Assembly (NCBI RefSeq): GCF_000719345.1
Contig: NZ_JOFX01000030.1
Location: forward strand, 15,582 to 79,581
Length of the DNA: 64,000 nucleotides
Direction of reading: 5' to 3'
DNA from: Streptomyces sp. NRRL F-2664
GTDB lineage: Bacteria > Actinomycetota > Actinomycetes > Streptomycetales > Streptomycetaceae
Below the pieces are notes generated by a model. That model saw only the letters and a program-made list of their open reading frames with translations, made no database searches and was not told the DNA's origin. The position numbers were made by a program, and so were the translations under genes. Positions 32,439 through 40,232 of the stretch are shown here, one piece after another. How positions within the stretch are numbered: position 1 is the first letter of the stretch; each line of letters opens with the position of its first letter.

Positions 32439-33446
32439 ATGTGCACGAAAACAGACAGAGGGGTACGTGTTCCACCCGTCGAGCTCTGCGACGAGGGGCT
32501 GTCCTTCTACGAGGCAGCCGTCCGGGGTGACCTCCCGGGGCGGGAATGCCCGCCCTGCCTGCTTGACCTGGGTCTCCTGCGGGAACTGCCCGACGGCCAT
32601 CTGGTGCCCCTGCCCCCGGGTCTCGCGGCCAACGCCGTGATGCGCCCGCTGGAGACGGACATCGAGGAGAGGCAGCGGGCCCTGGCGGCGGCCCGTGTCG
32701 CCATGCACCGGGCGGACGAGGTCTACCGCGCCCACGCGGGCGGCGGCAGCGGCAGCGGCATCCGCGCGATCAGCGGCGCGGACTCCATCAGCGCCACGCT
32801 GGCCTCGGTCGTGCAGTCCTGTGAGGAGGAGCTCCTGACCGCCCAGCCCGGCGGCGGCAGGCCGGCGCAACTGCTGGAGAAGGCGCTCGCCAGCGACGTG
32901 GCCGCCCTGGAGCGCGGCATCCGACAGCGGACCATCTACCAGCACACCGTCCGCTCCCACGCCCCGACGCTCGCCTACGTCGAGGGCGTCTCCGTCGCGG
33001 GTGCCGAAGTACGCACCCTGGACGAGGTGTTCGACCGGCTGATCGTCTGCGACCGGAAGGTCGCCTTCGTGCCCGACCCCGACGCGGAGCGCCAGCAGCT
33101 CGCCCTGGTCGTCGAGCACCCCGGAATGATCCGCTACCTCGTCGGCATCTTCGACAAGTCGTGGGAGCGCGCCGCGCCCCTGCGGCACACGCCGACCGAG
33201 CACCGGCCGCCCCTGCTCACCGACGAGACCCGCCGGGCCGTCCTGCACCTCATGGTGAACGGCTACACCGACGAGACCATCGCCGGTCGCCTCGGCATGA
33301 GCGCCCGTACGGTGGCCACCCACGTCCGCAAGGCCTCGGAGCAACTGGGCAGCCGCAGCCGCGCACAGCTGGCGTACCTCATCGCGAGGAGCGGTCTCCT
33401 GGACGAGGACCTGCACACACCCGCCACCGAGCCCCGGCGACCCTGA
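32439..33446 (+). CDS. TrmB-like / LuxR-type HTH regulator (copy 2)
   Basis: A 335-residue paralogue of the regulator at 3056-4102, with the same order: degenerate winged helix (about 20-70, ELCDEGLSFYEAAVRGDLPGRECPPCLLDLGLL), TrmB-like middle (about 105-235, ELLTAQPGGGRPAQLLEKAL and RTIYQHTVRSHAPTLAYVEG) and LuxR-type HTH (about 263-325, YTDETIAGRLGMSARTVATHVRKASEQLGSRSRAQLAYL). The ATG at 32439 is chosen for its GAAGGA ribosome site. The divergent position makes it the likely pathway-specific regulator of the biosynthetic operon. Its ligand is unknown. Confidence 0.85.
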   Translation: MCTKTDRGVRVPPVELCDEGLSFYEAAVRGDLPGRECPPCLLDLGLLRELPDGHLVPLPPGLAANAVMRPLETDIEERQRALAAARVAMHRADEVYRAHAGGGSGSGIRAISGADSISATLASVVQSCEEELLTAQPGGGRPAQLLEKALASDVAALERGIRQRTIYQHTVRSHAPTLAYVEGVSVAGAEVRTLDEVFDRLIVCDRKVAFVPDPDAERQQLALVVEHPGMIRYLVGIFDKSWERAAPLRHTPTEHRPPLLTDETRRAVLHLMVNGYTDETIAGRLGMSARTVATHVRKASEQLGSRSRAQLAYLIARSGLLDEDLHTPATEPRRP

Positions 33447-33542
33447 ACGGGGCATGGGCGTCGGCGGCGGGGCGGCCGGAGCAGGGTCACCCGGATGCCC
33501 CTGCCGACTGCGGGCCGCCCGTGCCACGTCGATCCTGAGGGC

Positions 33543-35039
33543 ATGACGTCCAGCGGACCGCAGGTCATCGTGCACCCGCCCGACAGCCGCGGGCTGCGCC
33601 AGGTCAGCGTCGGAGGGGAGGACGTGGGCCGGGCCTGGTCACCGCGGGACCTCCGCAGGGTGCTGCGGCGGGCCGGGGTGCCCGAAGACACGGATCTCGG
33701 CAATCCGGGGCAGGTCCGCTGGCGCGCCGACCCCGCCCTGTGGCCCGACCGACCCTGGTGGAGGCGCGCCCAGGCCGGTCTGATGACGCTCGGCCTCCTG
33801 GTGTCCGCCGCTGTGCTCTTCCGCGTGGGGCTGACGGACACCCTCAGGGCCCTGACCTTCGGCGGGCGCGTCATGGGCGTGGTGTTCCTGGCTGCCGCGC
33901 TGGTGGAGACGGTCGCGGCGGCGGCGGTCTTCGACTACTGGGGCAAGCGGGCCACCCGGTACGCGGGGCAGTGCGTGCTGCTGGGAGTCGTCATCGTGGC
34001 CGTGACCAGCCTGATGTTCCTGATCCTGCAGTGGGAGGGCGGTTATCGCGCCGGGCTGTTCTCGCTCTGGGTGGCCCTGGTGGCGTGGTCCGTCTGGGCC
34101 CTGTGGGAAGTGAGCCGGCACAAGGTCTGGCGGGGGGTTCCGCATCCGAAGAGTTTCGCGACCGGAGTCGCCCTGTCGGCTCTCATCGGTTCCGCCAGCG
34201 TGGCGTACTCGTCCATGTACACCCCGTACGTGGCCCCGCCCAAGGTCCCCTTCATGGTGTCCTTCGGGAAACCGACCCTGAACGCCGCCCGCACCAGCCT
34301 GTACGTCCCGGCGCACCTCACGTTCCGCAACGAGGGGGCCATCAGCATCTTCGTCGTCGGAACCCAGTGGTCCGCCACGATCTGGCCGAGCACCTTCCGT
34401 GCGGAGGGCACCGGGCCGGCACGATGGCGGGACGAACTGGGCGACGGCTGGGACACCAACCGCCACGAGGACTTCAATGCTCCGGCCCGCCTGCTCGCGG
34501 CAGGACAGATCACCTCCGCGGGGAGCCGCCTCGACCCCGGCGACGACTTCTCGAAGCAGGCCGTCATCGAAGTGCCGCTGAAGGACGCCGGTCAGGGACG
34601 CGTCCAGCTGGCCGCGACGATCTCGTTCATCCGGGCCGACCGCTGCAAGCTCGCCAACAGCTACCCGCAGTCGATCGAGTACTCGTGGGACAGGGACTCG
34701 GCAGATCGCAAGCACCTTTGGGACGCCCCTCCGTGGCTCGCGCACCCGGGCGACGACTTCTTCCGCTACCGGTCGAGGATCTATCGCAGCAGCGCGGTCA
34801 TGAACATGACCCAGGCACCCGACTGGGCAGCCATGTGGTGGGTGATGCCGAAGTGGCGCGAGGGACAGCTGTTCGCGCCCGGAGACACCATCCCCTCCAT
34901 GCAGGTCCACATCGCCCGCGACCCCGACAGCCAGGAAGTCCTCAGCGAGGACGAGCAGGAACCGTACGGGATGAAGACCAGGTCGACGGCGGTCGACCAG
35001 CCGGTCGCCCTGCTCCGCCAGGCCGCCGAGAAACCGTAG
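33543..35039 (+). CDS. unrecognised membrane protein with large soluble C-terminal domain
   Basis: A 498-residue protein. It starts with a short soluble region (1-75, MTSSGPQVIVHPPDSRGLRQVSV), then five hydrophobic segments between about 75 and 230 (for example AGLMTLGLLVSAAVLFRVG, YAGQCVLLGVVIVAVTSLMFLIL), then a beta-rich domain (about 235-440, VPAHLTFRNEGAISIFVVGTQW) that would face one side of the membrane. The start has GAGGG 4 nt upstream of the ATG. It is the gene after the second regulator, but 96 bp apart and without a link in content. No family recognised. Confidence 0.75.
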   Translation: MTSSGPQVIVHPPDSRGLRQVSVGGEDVGRAWSPRDLRRVLRRAGVPEDTDLGNPGQVRWRADPALWPDRPWWRRAQAGLMTLGLLVSAAVLFRVGLTDTLRALTFGGRVMGVVFLAAALVETVAAAAVFDYWGKRATRYAGQCVLLGVVIVAVTSLMFLILQWEGGYRAGLFSLWVALVAWSVWALWEVSRHKVWRGVPHPKSFATGVALSALIGSASVAYSSMYTPYVAPPKVPFMVSFGKPTLNAARTSLYVPAHLTFRNEGAISIFVVGTQWSATIWPSTFRAEGTGPARWRDELGDGWDTNRHEDFNAPARLLAAGQITSAGSRLDPGDDFSKQAVIEVPLKDAGQGRVQLAATISFIRADRCKLANSYPQSIEYSWDRDSADRKHLWDAPPWLAHPGDDFFRYRSRIYRSSAVMNMTQAPDWAAMWWVMPKWREGQLFAPGDTIPSMQVHIARDPDSQEVLSEDEQEPYGMKTRSTAVDQPVALLRQAAEKP

Positions 35040-35420
35040 GCGGATGCAGCTGGAGAGCTGCCGCGCCGGATGTCCCACGGGGCTGGGCGTCCGTGGCAGA
35101 AGGCAGGCCGGCCGCGACCGCGGCGTCGGTTCACCCCGCCCCGACGCTCCGCGCACGAACCGCACGGAATAAACGTATCTCCGGATTCGCATGGGCAAAC
35201 ATGTCCCACAGGGAGGGTCCGGATGCTCCTTTTCCACCACCAAGACGGTCGCAGCGCCAGTCGTCAGTGGCGCCAGGGGCTGCACAGATATTTTTTTCTG
35301 CGGTGCAGGCAGTGGCGGCGAAACAGCCCATGAGCAGGACCCGCGCAGTGGCCTGGGTGAAAAAGATCAGTGCCCTGCATGCGCCCGGCGAAAAGAGACG
35401 CCCCCGCAATCCGCTGCAGC
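35040..35420. other. gene-free stretch before the cold-shock leader
   Basis: About 380 bp with no supported gene. It includes an A+T-rich run (GATATTTTTTTC near 35290) uncommon for this genome, perhaps upstream promoter sequence. Confidence 0.45.
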
Positions 35421-35601
35421 GTGCTACTGTCGTTTCCAGGTTGCAGTTTTGGCACCCAAAAACTTCGAGCTCCCAGCGGCCTCATCGCCACATTCGAACG
35501 CTCGTTGTCTCCGGGTCGTTTTCCCGGCGGGGCATCATCACGGCGACACGGTGTCCGTGACGCACGGATTCCGGTGTACGGCCCCGAAGAGGAGACACCA
35601 C
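35421..35601 (+). promoter_or_regulatory. cold-shock leader (copy 1)
   Basis: A -10-like TACTGT within GTGCTACTGT (35421-35430), then a long untranslated leader. The segment GTTGCAGTTTTGGCACCC and the following AAAAAC (35440-35463) closely matches the leader before the second cold-shock gene (49397-49420). Long conserved leaders are characteristic of cold-shock mRNAs; the boundaries are inferred. Confidence 0.6.
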
Positions 35602-35805
35602 ATGGCATCCGGCATCGTGAAATGGTTCAACGCGGCCAAGGGATTCGGCTTCATCGAGCAGGACGGCGGTGGAGACGACGTCTTCGCCCACTTCTCGAAC
35701 ATCGCCTCCCCCGGCTTCCGCGAGTTGCGGGAAGGCCAGAAGGTCACTTTCGACATCGCGCGGGGCCAGAAGGGCCCGACGGCCGAGAACATCGTTCTCG
35801 CCTGA
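35602..35805 (+). CDS. cold-shock domain protein (copy 1)
   Basis: A 67-residue CspA-type nucleic-acid chaperone. RNP1 is seen in KGFGFIEQ and RNP2 in DVFAHFS, inside a complete five-stranded cold-shock domain ([18 protein letters not shown] at the start, [10 protein letters not shown] at the end). A strong GAGGAG ribosome site precedes it. The downstream DEAD-box helicase gene is also a typical cold-adaptation gene. A strong terminator separates them. Confidence 0.97.
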   Translation: MASGIVKWFNAAKGFGFIEQDGGGDDVFAHFSNIASPGFRELREGQKVTFDIARGQKGPTAENIVLA

Positions 35806-35823
35806 CTCCGACGCGCATTGCGT

Positions 35824-35861
35824 AGCTGGGGCCCGCATCCCTCGGGGTGCGGGCCCCAGCT
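35824..35861 (+). terminator. terminator of cold-shock gene 1
   Basis: A perfect 14-bp stem AGCTGGGGCCCGCA / TGCGGGCCCCAGCT with a 10-nt loop, 18 nt after the stop codon. Confidence 0.9.
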
Positions 35862-36118
35862 GCACGCGTTTCCCGGTGTGACGGCGCCGGCGTGACCAAT
35901 TTTTTCAGGGCCGCAGTCCGCCGGTCCTCCACCCCATCGATTTCGTGATCAGCGCCTGCATGGCGCCGCCCCCTCGCGGCACATGCGCCCGCACGGCATA
36001 TCCGCGGGCCGGAGTCGCTTTTCGCATTCCATTCGGCCTGTTCTCGTAATTCCCTGCACCGCGTTTTCATCCGGGAATTCCTTGATATGTGCCGCATCCG
36101 CATCAAGGAAGGTTCTGC
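35862..36118. other. leader region of the DEAD-box helicase gene
   Basis: About 257 bp without a gene and relatively A+T-rich near 35895 (ATTTTTTCA) and 36030-36100. It probably contains the helicase promoter and leader. No clear hairpin picked out. Confidence 0.45.
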
Positions 36119-37627
36119 ATGAACCGCACACGTACGAACGCCCGCTCTTCCCGCAGCCGGACCGGCGGCCCCGCCTTCGGGACCGCCGCCGGTCCGGAGG
36201 GGGGCAGCCGTTTCGGCTCGTCGGCCCCCGGCCGTTCCACAGGTCCGCGACGCCACTCGGGCGGCCATGGCCTCCGACCCGCCTCAGCGCAGGGCGAGTT
36301 CGCCCCGCCGGAGACCACCACACCCGCGCTGCCCGCCGTCGAGTCCTTCGCCGACCTCGCCATGCCGGTCGAGCTGCTCGCTGCCCTCGGTGCGGAGGGA
36401 CTGAGCGTGCCGTTCCCGATCCAGGGAGCCACCCTGCCCAACACCCTTGCGGGCCGAGACGTCCTCGGCCGCGGCCGAACCGGCTCCGGCAAGACCCTGG
36501 CCTTCGGCCTCGCCCTGCTGGCCCGCACCGCCGGACAGCGCGCCGAGCCGCGTCGGCCACTGGCCCTGGTCCTCGTCCCCACCCGCGAGCTGGCCCAACA
36601 GGTGACCGACGCCCTCACCCCCTATGCCCGCGCCGTGCAGCTGCGTCTGACCTCGGTCGTCGGCGGCATGCCGATCGGCAGGCAGGCCGGCGCCCTGCGC
36701 GCAGGCGTGGAGGTCGTCGTGGCCACACCGGGCCGGTTGCAGGACCTCGTCGACCGCGGCGACTGCCGGTTGGACCAGGTCGCGATCACCGTTCTGGACG
36801 AAGCGGACCAGATGGCCGACATGGGCTTCATGCCGCAGGTCACCGCCCTCCTGGACCAGGTGCGTCCCGAAGGGCAGCGGATGCTGTTCTCCGCCACCCT
36901 GGACCGCAACGTCGACCTGCTGGTGCACCGTTACCTGGCCGACCCGGTCGTGCACTCGGTGGACCCCTCGGCCGGTGCGGTGACGACGATGGATCACCAC
37001 GTACTGCACGTCCACGGCGCCGACAAGCACCGGACGACGACGGAGATCGCGGCGCGCGAGGGCCGGGTGATGATGTTCCTGGACACCAAGCACGCCGTCG
37101 ACCGGCTGACCCAGGACCTGCTGGACAGCGGCGTCCGGGCCGCCGCCCTGCACGGCGGGAAGTCGCAGCCCCAGCGCACCCGCACCCTCGCCCGGTTCAG
37201 GACCGGGCACGTGACCGTGCTGGTCGCGACGAACGTGGCGGCACGCGGCATCCACGTCGACAGCCTCGACCTCGTCGTGAACGTGGACCCGCCGACGGAC
37301 CCCAAGGACTACCTGCACCGGGGCGGCCGGACCGCCCGCGCCGGCGAGTCCGGCAGCGTGGTCACCCTCGTCACCCCGAACCAGCGCCGCGGGATGACGC
37401 GTCTCATGCAGGCCGCCGGCATCACACCGCGGACGACCCAGGTCCGCTCCGGCGACGAGGCGCTGAAGCGGATCACCGGCGCCCAGGCCCCCTCCGGCGT
37501 CCCGGTCGTCATCACCGCCCCCGTCGCCGAACGCCCCCGGCGCAGCTCGCGCCCCCAGGGCGGGCGCCGGCCGGCTCCTAGGACCCCCCGCACCAGCGGG
37601 CGACAGGGCTCCGACACGGCGGCCTGA
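36119..37627 (+). CDS. DEAD-box RNA helicase
   Basis: A 502-residue ATP-dependent RNA helicase, likely a cold-adaptation factor. After a basic disordered N-terminus (1-70) come motif Q (VPFPIQGATLP), I (GRTGSGKT), Ia (PTRELAQQ), Ib (TPGRLQ), II (LDEADQM), III (SATLD), V (ATNVAARGIHVDSLDLVVN) and VI (YLHRGGRTARAGESG), then an Arg/Pro-rich tail suited to RNA binding. The ATG at 36119 has AAGGAAGG upstream. The CBS-domain gene follows after 51 bp. Confidence 0.95.
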   Translation: MNRTRTNARSSRSRTGGPAFGTAAGPEGGSRFGSSAPGRSTGPRRHSGGHGLRPASAQGEFAPPETTTPALPAVESFADLAMPVELLAALGAEGLSVPFPIQGATLPNTLAGRDVLGRGRTGSGKTLAFGLALLARTAGQRAEPRRPLALVLVPTRELAQQVTDALTPYARAVQLRLTSVVGGMPIGRQAGALRAGVEVVVATPGRLQDLVDRGDCRLDQVAITVLDEADQMADMGFMPQVTALLDQVRPEGQRMLFSATLDRNVDLLVHRYLADPVVHSVDPSAGAVTTMDHHVLHVHGADKHRTTTEIAAREGRVMMFLDTKHAVDRLTQDLLDSGVRAAALHGGKSQPQRTRTLARFRTGHVTVLVATNVAARGIHVDSLDLVVNVDPPTDPKDYLHRGGRTARAGESGSVVTLVTPNQRRGMTRLMQAAGITPRTTQVRSGDEALKRITGAQAPSGVPVVITAPVAERPRRSSRPQGGRRPAPRTPRTSGRQGSDTAA

Positions 37628-37678
37628 GAACGCGTGTTCGCCGAAACCGACCCTTCTCCCCAGGTGGCACTCTTGACG

Positions 37679-38077
37679 ATGATCACGATCCAGCCCCGCT
37701 CGGTGAACGCCGACCCTGTGCACCGGACGGTGGGCGACGCGATGGAGGCGGCCGGTCCGCAGCTCGGTGACGACATGACGATCGAGGTGGCCCTGGCCGT
37801 GATGGCCGGCGCCCGCGCGGGTCATCTGCTCGTCCGCGACGAGGACGGCCTGTGCACCGGGCTGATCACCCAGGGCCGGCTCGCCGCCGTCCGGGACAGC
37901 GCGGCGTACACGGACCGGGTCCGTCTGCGCGACGTACTCGGCGAGCGCGGGCCGGTCACCTCGCCCGTGACCACGATCGCCGAAGCCGAACATGCCATGC
38001 GCTACCGCAGGCTCGCTGCCGTGCCGGTTGTCGACGAACAGGGCAGCGCTCTGGGCGTCCTCGCGCTGACGCGCTGA
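37679..38077 (+). CDS. CBS-domain protein
   Basis: A 132-residue protein with a tandem CBS pair: first repeat about 15-65 (TVGDAMEAAGPQLGDDMTIEVALAVM, GHLLVRDEDGLCTGLITQGRLA), second about 75-130 (RLRDVLGERGPVTSPVTTIAEAEHAMRYRRLAAVPVVDEQGSALGVLAL). CBS pairs bind adenosine nucleotides; there is no catalytic domain. It follows the helicase gene by 51 bp and is probably cotranscribed. ATG 37679 is preferred to an upstream GTG (37634). Confidence 0.85.
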   Translation: MITIQPRSVNADPVHRTVGDAMEAAGPQLGDDMTIEVALAVMAGARAGHLLVRDEDGLCTGLITQGRLAAVRDSAAYTDRVRLRDVLGERGPVTSPVTTIAEAEHAMRYRRLAAVPVVDEQGSALGVLALTR

Positions 38078-38121
38078 ACCACCTGCAGGGGCTCGGCCGG
38101 GCGTCGCGCCCGAGCCGGCAC

Positions 38122-38155
38122 GAGGGCCCGACCGGCACGCGCCGGTCGGGCCCTC
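38122..38155 (+). terminator. terminator after the helicase/CBS unit
   Basis: A perfect 15-bp stem GAGGGCCCGACCGGC / GCCGGTCGGGCCCTC with loop ACGC. Confidence 0.9.
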
Positions 38156-38240
38156 CCGCGTACCCGGCCTGCGATGGAGGGCGCTCCGCGGATCCGAGCC
38201 CACCGCGGCGGATGGGTTCTGGTCGGCGACGGAGAAAATC

Positions 38241-38698
38241 TATGGCGGCCGTAGTAGACATCAGGACGTGGCGTGGGTATGGTTTTTCTCGTAACCGAGA
38301 GAGACCGTAGGGTCCGGCAGAGACGAACTGCCGGGCAGTAACAACCGCAGTTGTAGTAGGCAGAACGGTGCGGTGGTGGAGTCCCGAAGCCAGGTTGTGA
38401 AGGAAGGCGACGGGGCTGACGACCGGACCGGGCGGCCCGAAGTGATCAGGGGCCGCCGCGAGCAGTACGCAGTACCAGCAGTGAGCAGTTGATCACCGAG
38501 GGAAGAACGGAGGAGCCGAGCGCCATCAGGATCGCCCGGGCGTAAGCCTTGAGCCCGGGTACCGCAGGACATCGATAGTGAGGTGGTCTCCGGTCAAGCA
38601 ACCGCGATCCCCGCACTCCCGGCAGCATCTCGGCCGGGTCGGCGGAAAGACGAGGTCGGCGCAGTATCAGGGCCGACAGATGGTGTAGTAGTTCCTTC
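38241..38698 (+). ncRNA. long structured leader or free-standing RNA upstream of a MerR-like gene
   Basis: About 460 bp without coding potential but with several nested hairpins: TCTCG-TAAC-CGAGA (about 38285-38300), CCGGCAG-AGACGAA-CTGCCGG (about 38312-38332), CGGCCC...GGGCCG (about 38431-38455) and CCCGGGC...GCCCGGG (about 38537-38561). Base composition is lower in G+C than neighbouring genes. It ends at a strong terminator-like hairpin placed 26 bp before the MerR-like start codon, a layout expected for attenuation. No named riboswitch class was recognised. Confidence 0.5.
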
Positions 38699-38730
38699 GG
38701 GGCCCTGGTGCCGTACGGCATCAGGGCCCC
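38699..38730 (+). terminator. terminator-like hairpin directly upstream of the MerR-like gene
   Basis: A 14-bp stem GGGGCCCTGGTGCC / GGCATCAGGGCCCC (one G-T pair) with loop GTAC. It lies between the structured leader and the ribosome site (GAGAGAGG), so it may act as an attenuator or as the 3' end of an upstream small RNA. Confidence 0.75.
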
Positions 38731-38756
38731 TCCATGCGTTCCGCGAGAGAGGTGCA

Positions 38757-39092
38757 ATGACAGCAGACGACTCGTTCGGCCGTCTCGACGACGACGACTA
38801 CCCCGCCTACACCATGGGCCGGGCAGCAGACACGATCGGTACCACCCAGGGCTTCCTCCGCGCCCTCGGAGAGGCCCGCCTGATCACCCCGCTCCGCTCC
38901 GAGGGCGGCCACCGCCGCTACTCCCGCTACCAGTTGCGCCTCGCCGCCCGCGCTCGGGAGCTCGTGGACCAGGGCACCCCCATCGAGGCCGCCTGTCGCA
39001 TCATCATCCTTGAGGACCAGCTCGAAGAAGCACAGCGCATCAACGCCGAGTACCGCCGCGCCGCCGAGTCGTCCGCGCCGCCCTCGGCCTGA
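38757..39092 (+). CDS. MerR-type helix-turn-helix protein
   Basis: A 111-residue protein consisting of a MerR-like winged helix (about 18-85: YTMGRAADTIGTTQGFLRALGEARLITPLRSEGGHRRYSRYQLRLAARARELVDQG) and a short helical tail (LEDQLEEAQRINAEYRRA) that may dimerise. There is no effector domain. It follows a long structured leader and an attenuator-like hairpin. Genes of this kind often accompany cold-shock genes in Streptomyces; its targets are unknown. Confidence 0.85.
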   Translation: MTADDSFGRLDDDDYPAYTMGRAADTIGTTQGFLRALGEARLITPLRSEGGHRRYSRYQLRLAARARELVDQGTPIEAACRIIILEDQLEEAQRINAEYRRAAESSAPPSA

Positions 39093-39152
39093 ATCGAGTG
39101 CGCCCGTCCCCGGGCCATGGGCGCCGGGGAGTGCGGCGCCTAGGATCGCGGC

Positions 39153-40097
39153 ATGGCGCTGCTCATGGGGGACGTGGACCGGTTCGAGGCCGCCAGGCCT
39201 CGGTTGGAGGCCATCGCGTACCGGCTGCTCGGGTCGGCGGGCGATGCGGAGGACGCGGTGCAGGAGACGTTCCTGCGCTGGCAGGCGGCGGACGGCGGGC
39301 ACATCGAGGTGCCCGAGGCCTGGTGGACGAAGGTGTTGACCAACCACTGCCTCAACCAGCTGACTTCGGCCCGTGCCCGGCGGGAGACGTACGTGGGGCG
39401 CTGGCTTCCCGAGCCGCTGCTCGAAGGCGATCCGATGCTCGGGCCGGCCGACACGGCCGCCCAGCGCGAGTCGGTGTCGTACGCCGTCCTCGTCCTGCTG
39501 GAGCGCCTGACGCCCAACGAGCGTGCCGTGTACGTCCTGCGGGAGGCCTTCGACTACCCGCACCGGGAGATCGCCGAGATCCTGGACGTCAGCGAGGCCG
39601 CCAGCCAGCAGATCCACCACCGGGCCAAGAAGCACGTCGCGGACGGCCGGGTGCGCACCGAGATCGACAGGGGCGCGGCCCGGCGGATCGTCGAGGAGTT
39701 CCTGGCCGCCGCGACCAGCGGCCGTACCGAACCCCTCGTCCGGCTGCTCACCCAGGACGCCGTCGCGGTGGGCGACGGCGGCGGCAAGGTCCCGGCCCGC
39801 GCGAAGGCGTTCGAGGGCGCCCTCGCGGTCGCCACGTTCCTGCGCGGCCTGTTCAAGCCCGGCAAGGCCAAGCGGGCCATCGTCGGCGGCACGCCCGAGA
39901 TCTACGCCACGACCGCCAACGGCGGCCCCGCCATCGCCGCGGTCGTCGACGGCCGGCTCGTCGGGATCACCTGCCTGGACGTCACCGCGGACGGCATCGT
40001 GGCGGTCACCAGCCAGGTCAACCCCGACAAGCTCGTGCGCGCGACCCAACGGTGGGCTGCCGCGGACCACGGGGAGGGCCCGCTCCACACCCTGTGA
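39153..40097 (+). CDS. ECF41-group sigma factor with SnoaL-like C-terminal extension
   Basis: A 314-residue RNA-polymerase sigma factor. Region 2 lies at about 5-75 (IAYRLLGSAGDAEDAVQETFLRWQ), the linker carries the diagnostic WLPEP motif (about 89-93), and region 4 is at about 110-165 (LTPNERAVYVLREAFDYPHREIAEILDVSEAASQQIHHRAKKH). Instead of a separate anti-sigma factor, a SnoaL-like domain follows (about 175-310) with DGGGK and NPDKL motifs, which in this group controls activity in cis. It is followed by a flavoprotein gene, the usual kind of ECF41 partner. The inducing signal is unknown. Confidence 0.93.
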   Translation: MALLMGDVDRFEAARPRLEAIAYRLLGSAGDAEDAVQETFLRWQAADGGHIEVPEAWWTKVLTNHCLNQLTSARARRETYVGRWLPEPLLEGDPMLGPADTAAQRESVSYAVLVLLERLTPNERAVYVLREAFDYPHREIAEILDVSEAASQQIHHRAKKHVADGRVRTEIDRGAARRIVEEFLAAATSGRTEPLVRLLTQDAVAVGDGGGKVPARAKAFEGALAVATFLRGLFKPGKAKRAIVGGTPEIYATTANGGPAIAAVVDGRLVGITCLDVTADGIVAVTSQVNPDKLVRATQRWAAADHGEGPLHTL

Positions 40098-40232
40098 GGC
40101 CCGGCGTCACGCCGCGACGCGCCGGCGTGACGCAGGTCACACACGGAGCCTGTCAGGAATCGCGGGGCTGCCCGGTTCAAGGTGCGACACCACGCCGGCC
40201 CACGGCGGACCCGCCCAGACAGGAGCACGGAC

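Larger units (their letters stand above)
21084..33446. other. candidate biosynthetic / signalling gene cluster
   Basis: A coupled minus-strand operon runs from 32303 down to 21761. It encodes: exported peptide, ALA synthase-like enzyme, TauD dioxygenase, KAS III-like enzyme, ATP-grasp ligase, MDR reductase, unknown protein, class I/II aminotransferase, PaaK-like ligase and MFS transporter. Four stop/start overlaps (ATGA or TGATG), one longer overlap and otherwise short gaps imply one transcript. A divergent TrmB/LuxR-like regulator (32439-33446) faces it; the cupin gene may be attached. The set is not one I can match to a named product. The boundaries are inferred. Confidence 0.75.

Noticed and set aside
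38241..38698. Assignment of the structured leader to tmRNA, RNase P RNA or a ydaO-type riboswitch
   Set aside because: None of the diagnostic core sequences of these RNAs is present.
40098..40232. A full ECF41 promoter before the flavoprotein gene
   Set aside because: Only a -35-like TGTCAGG is present; no matching -10 at suitable spacing, so no promoter feature was called.
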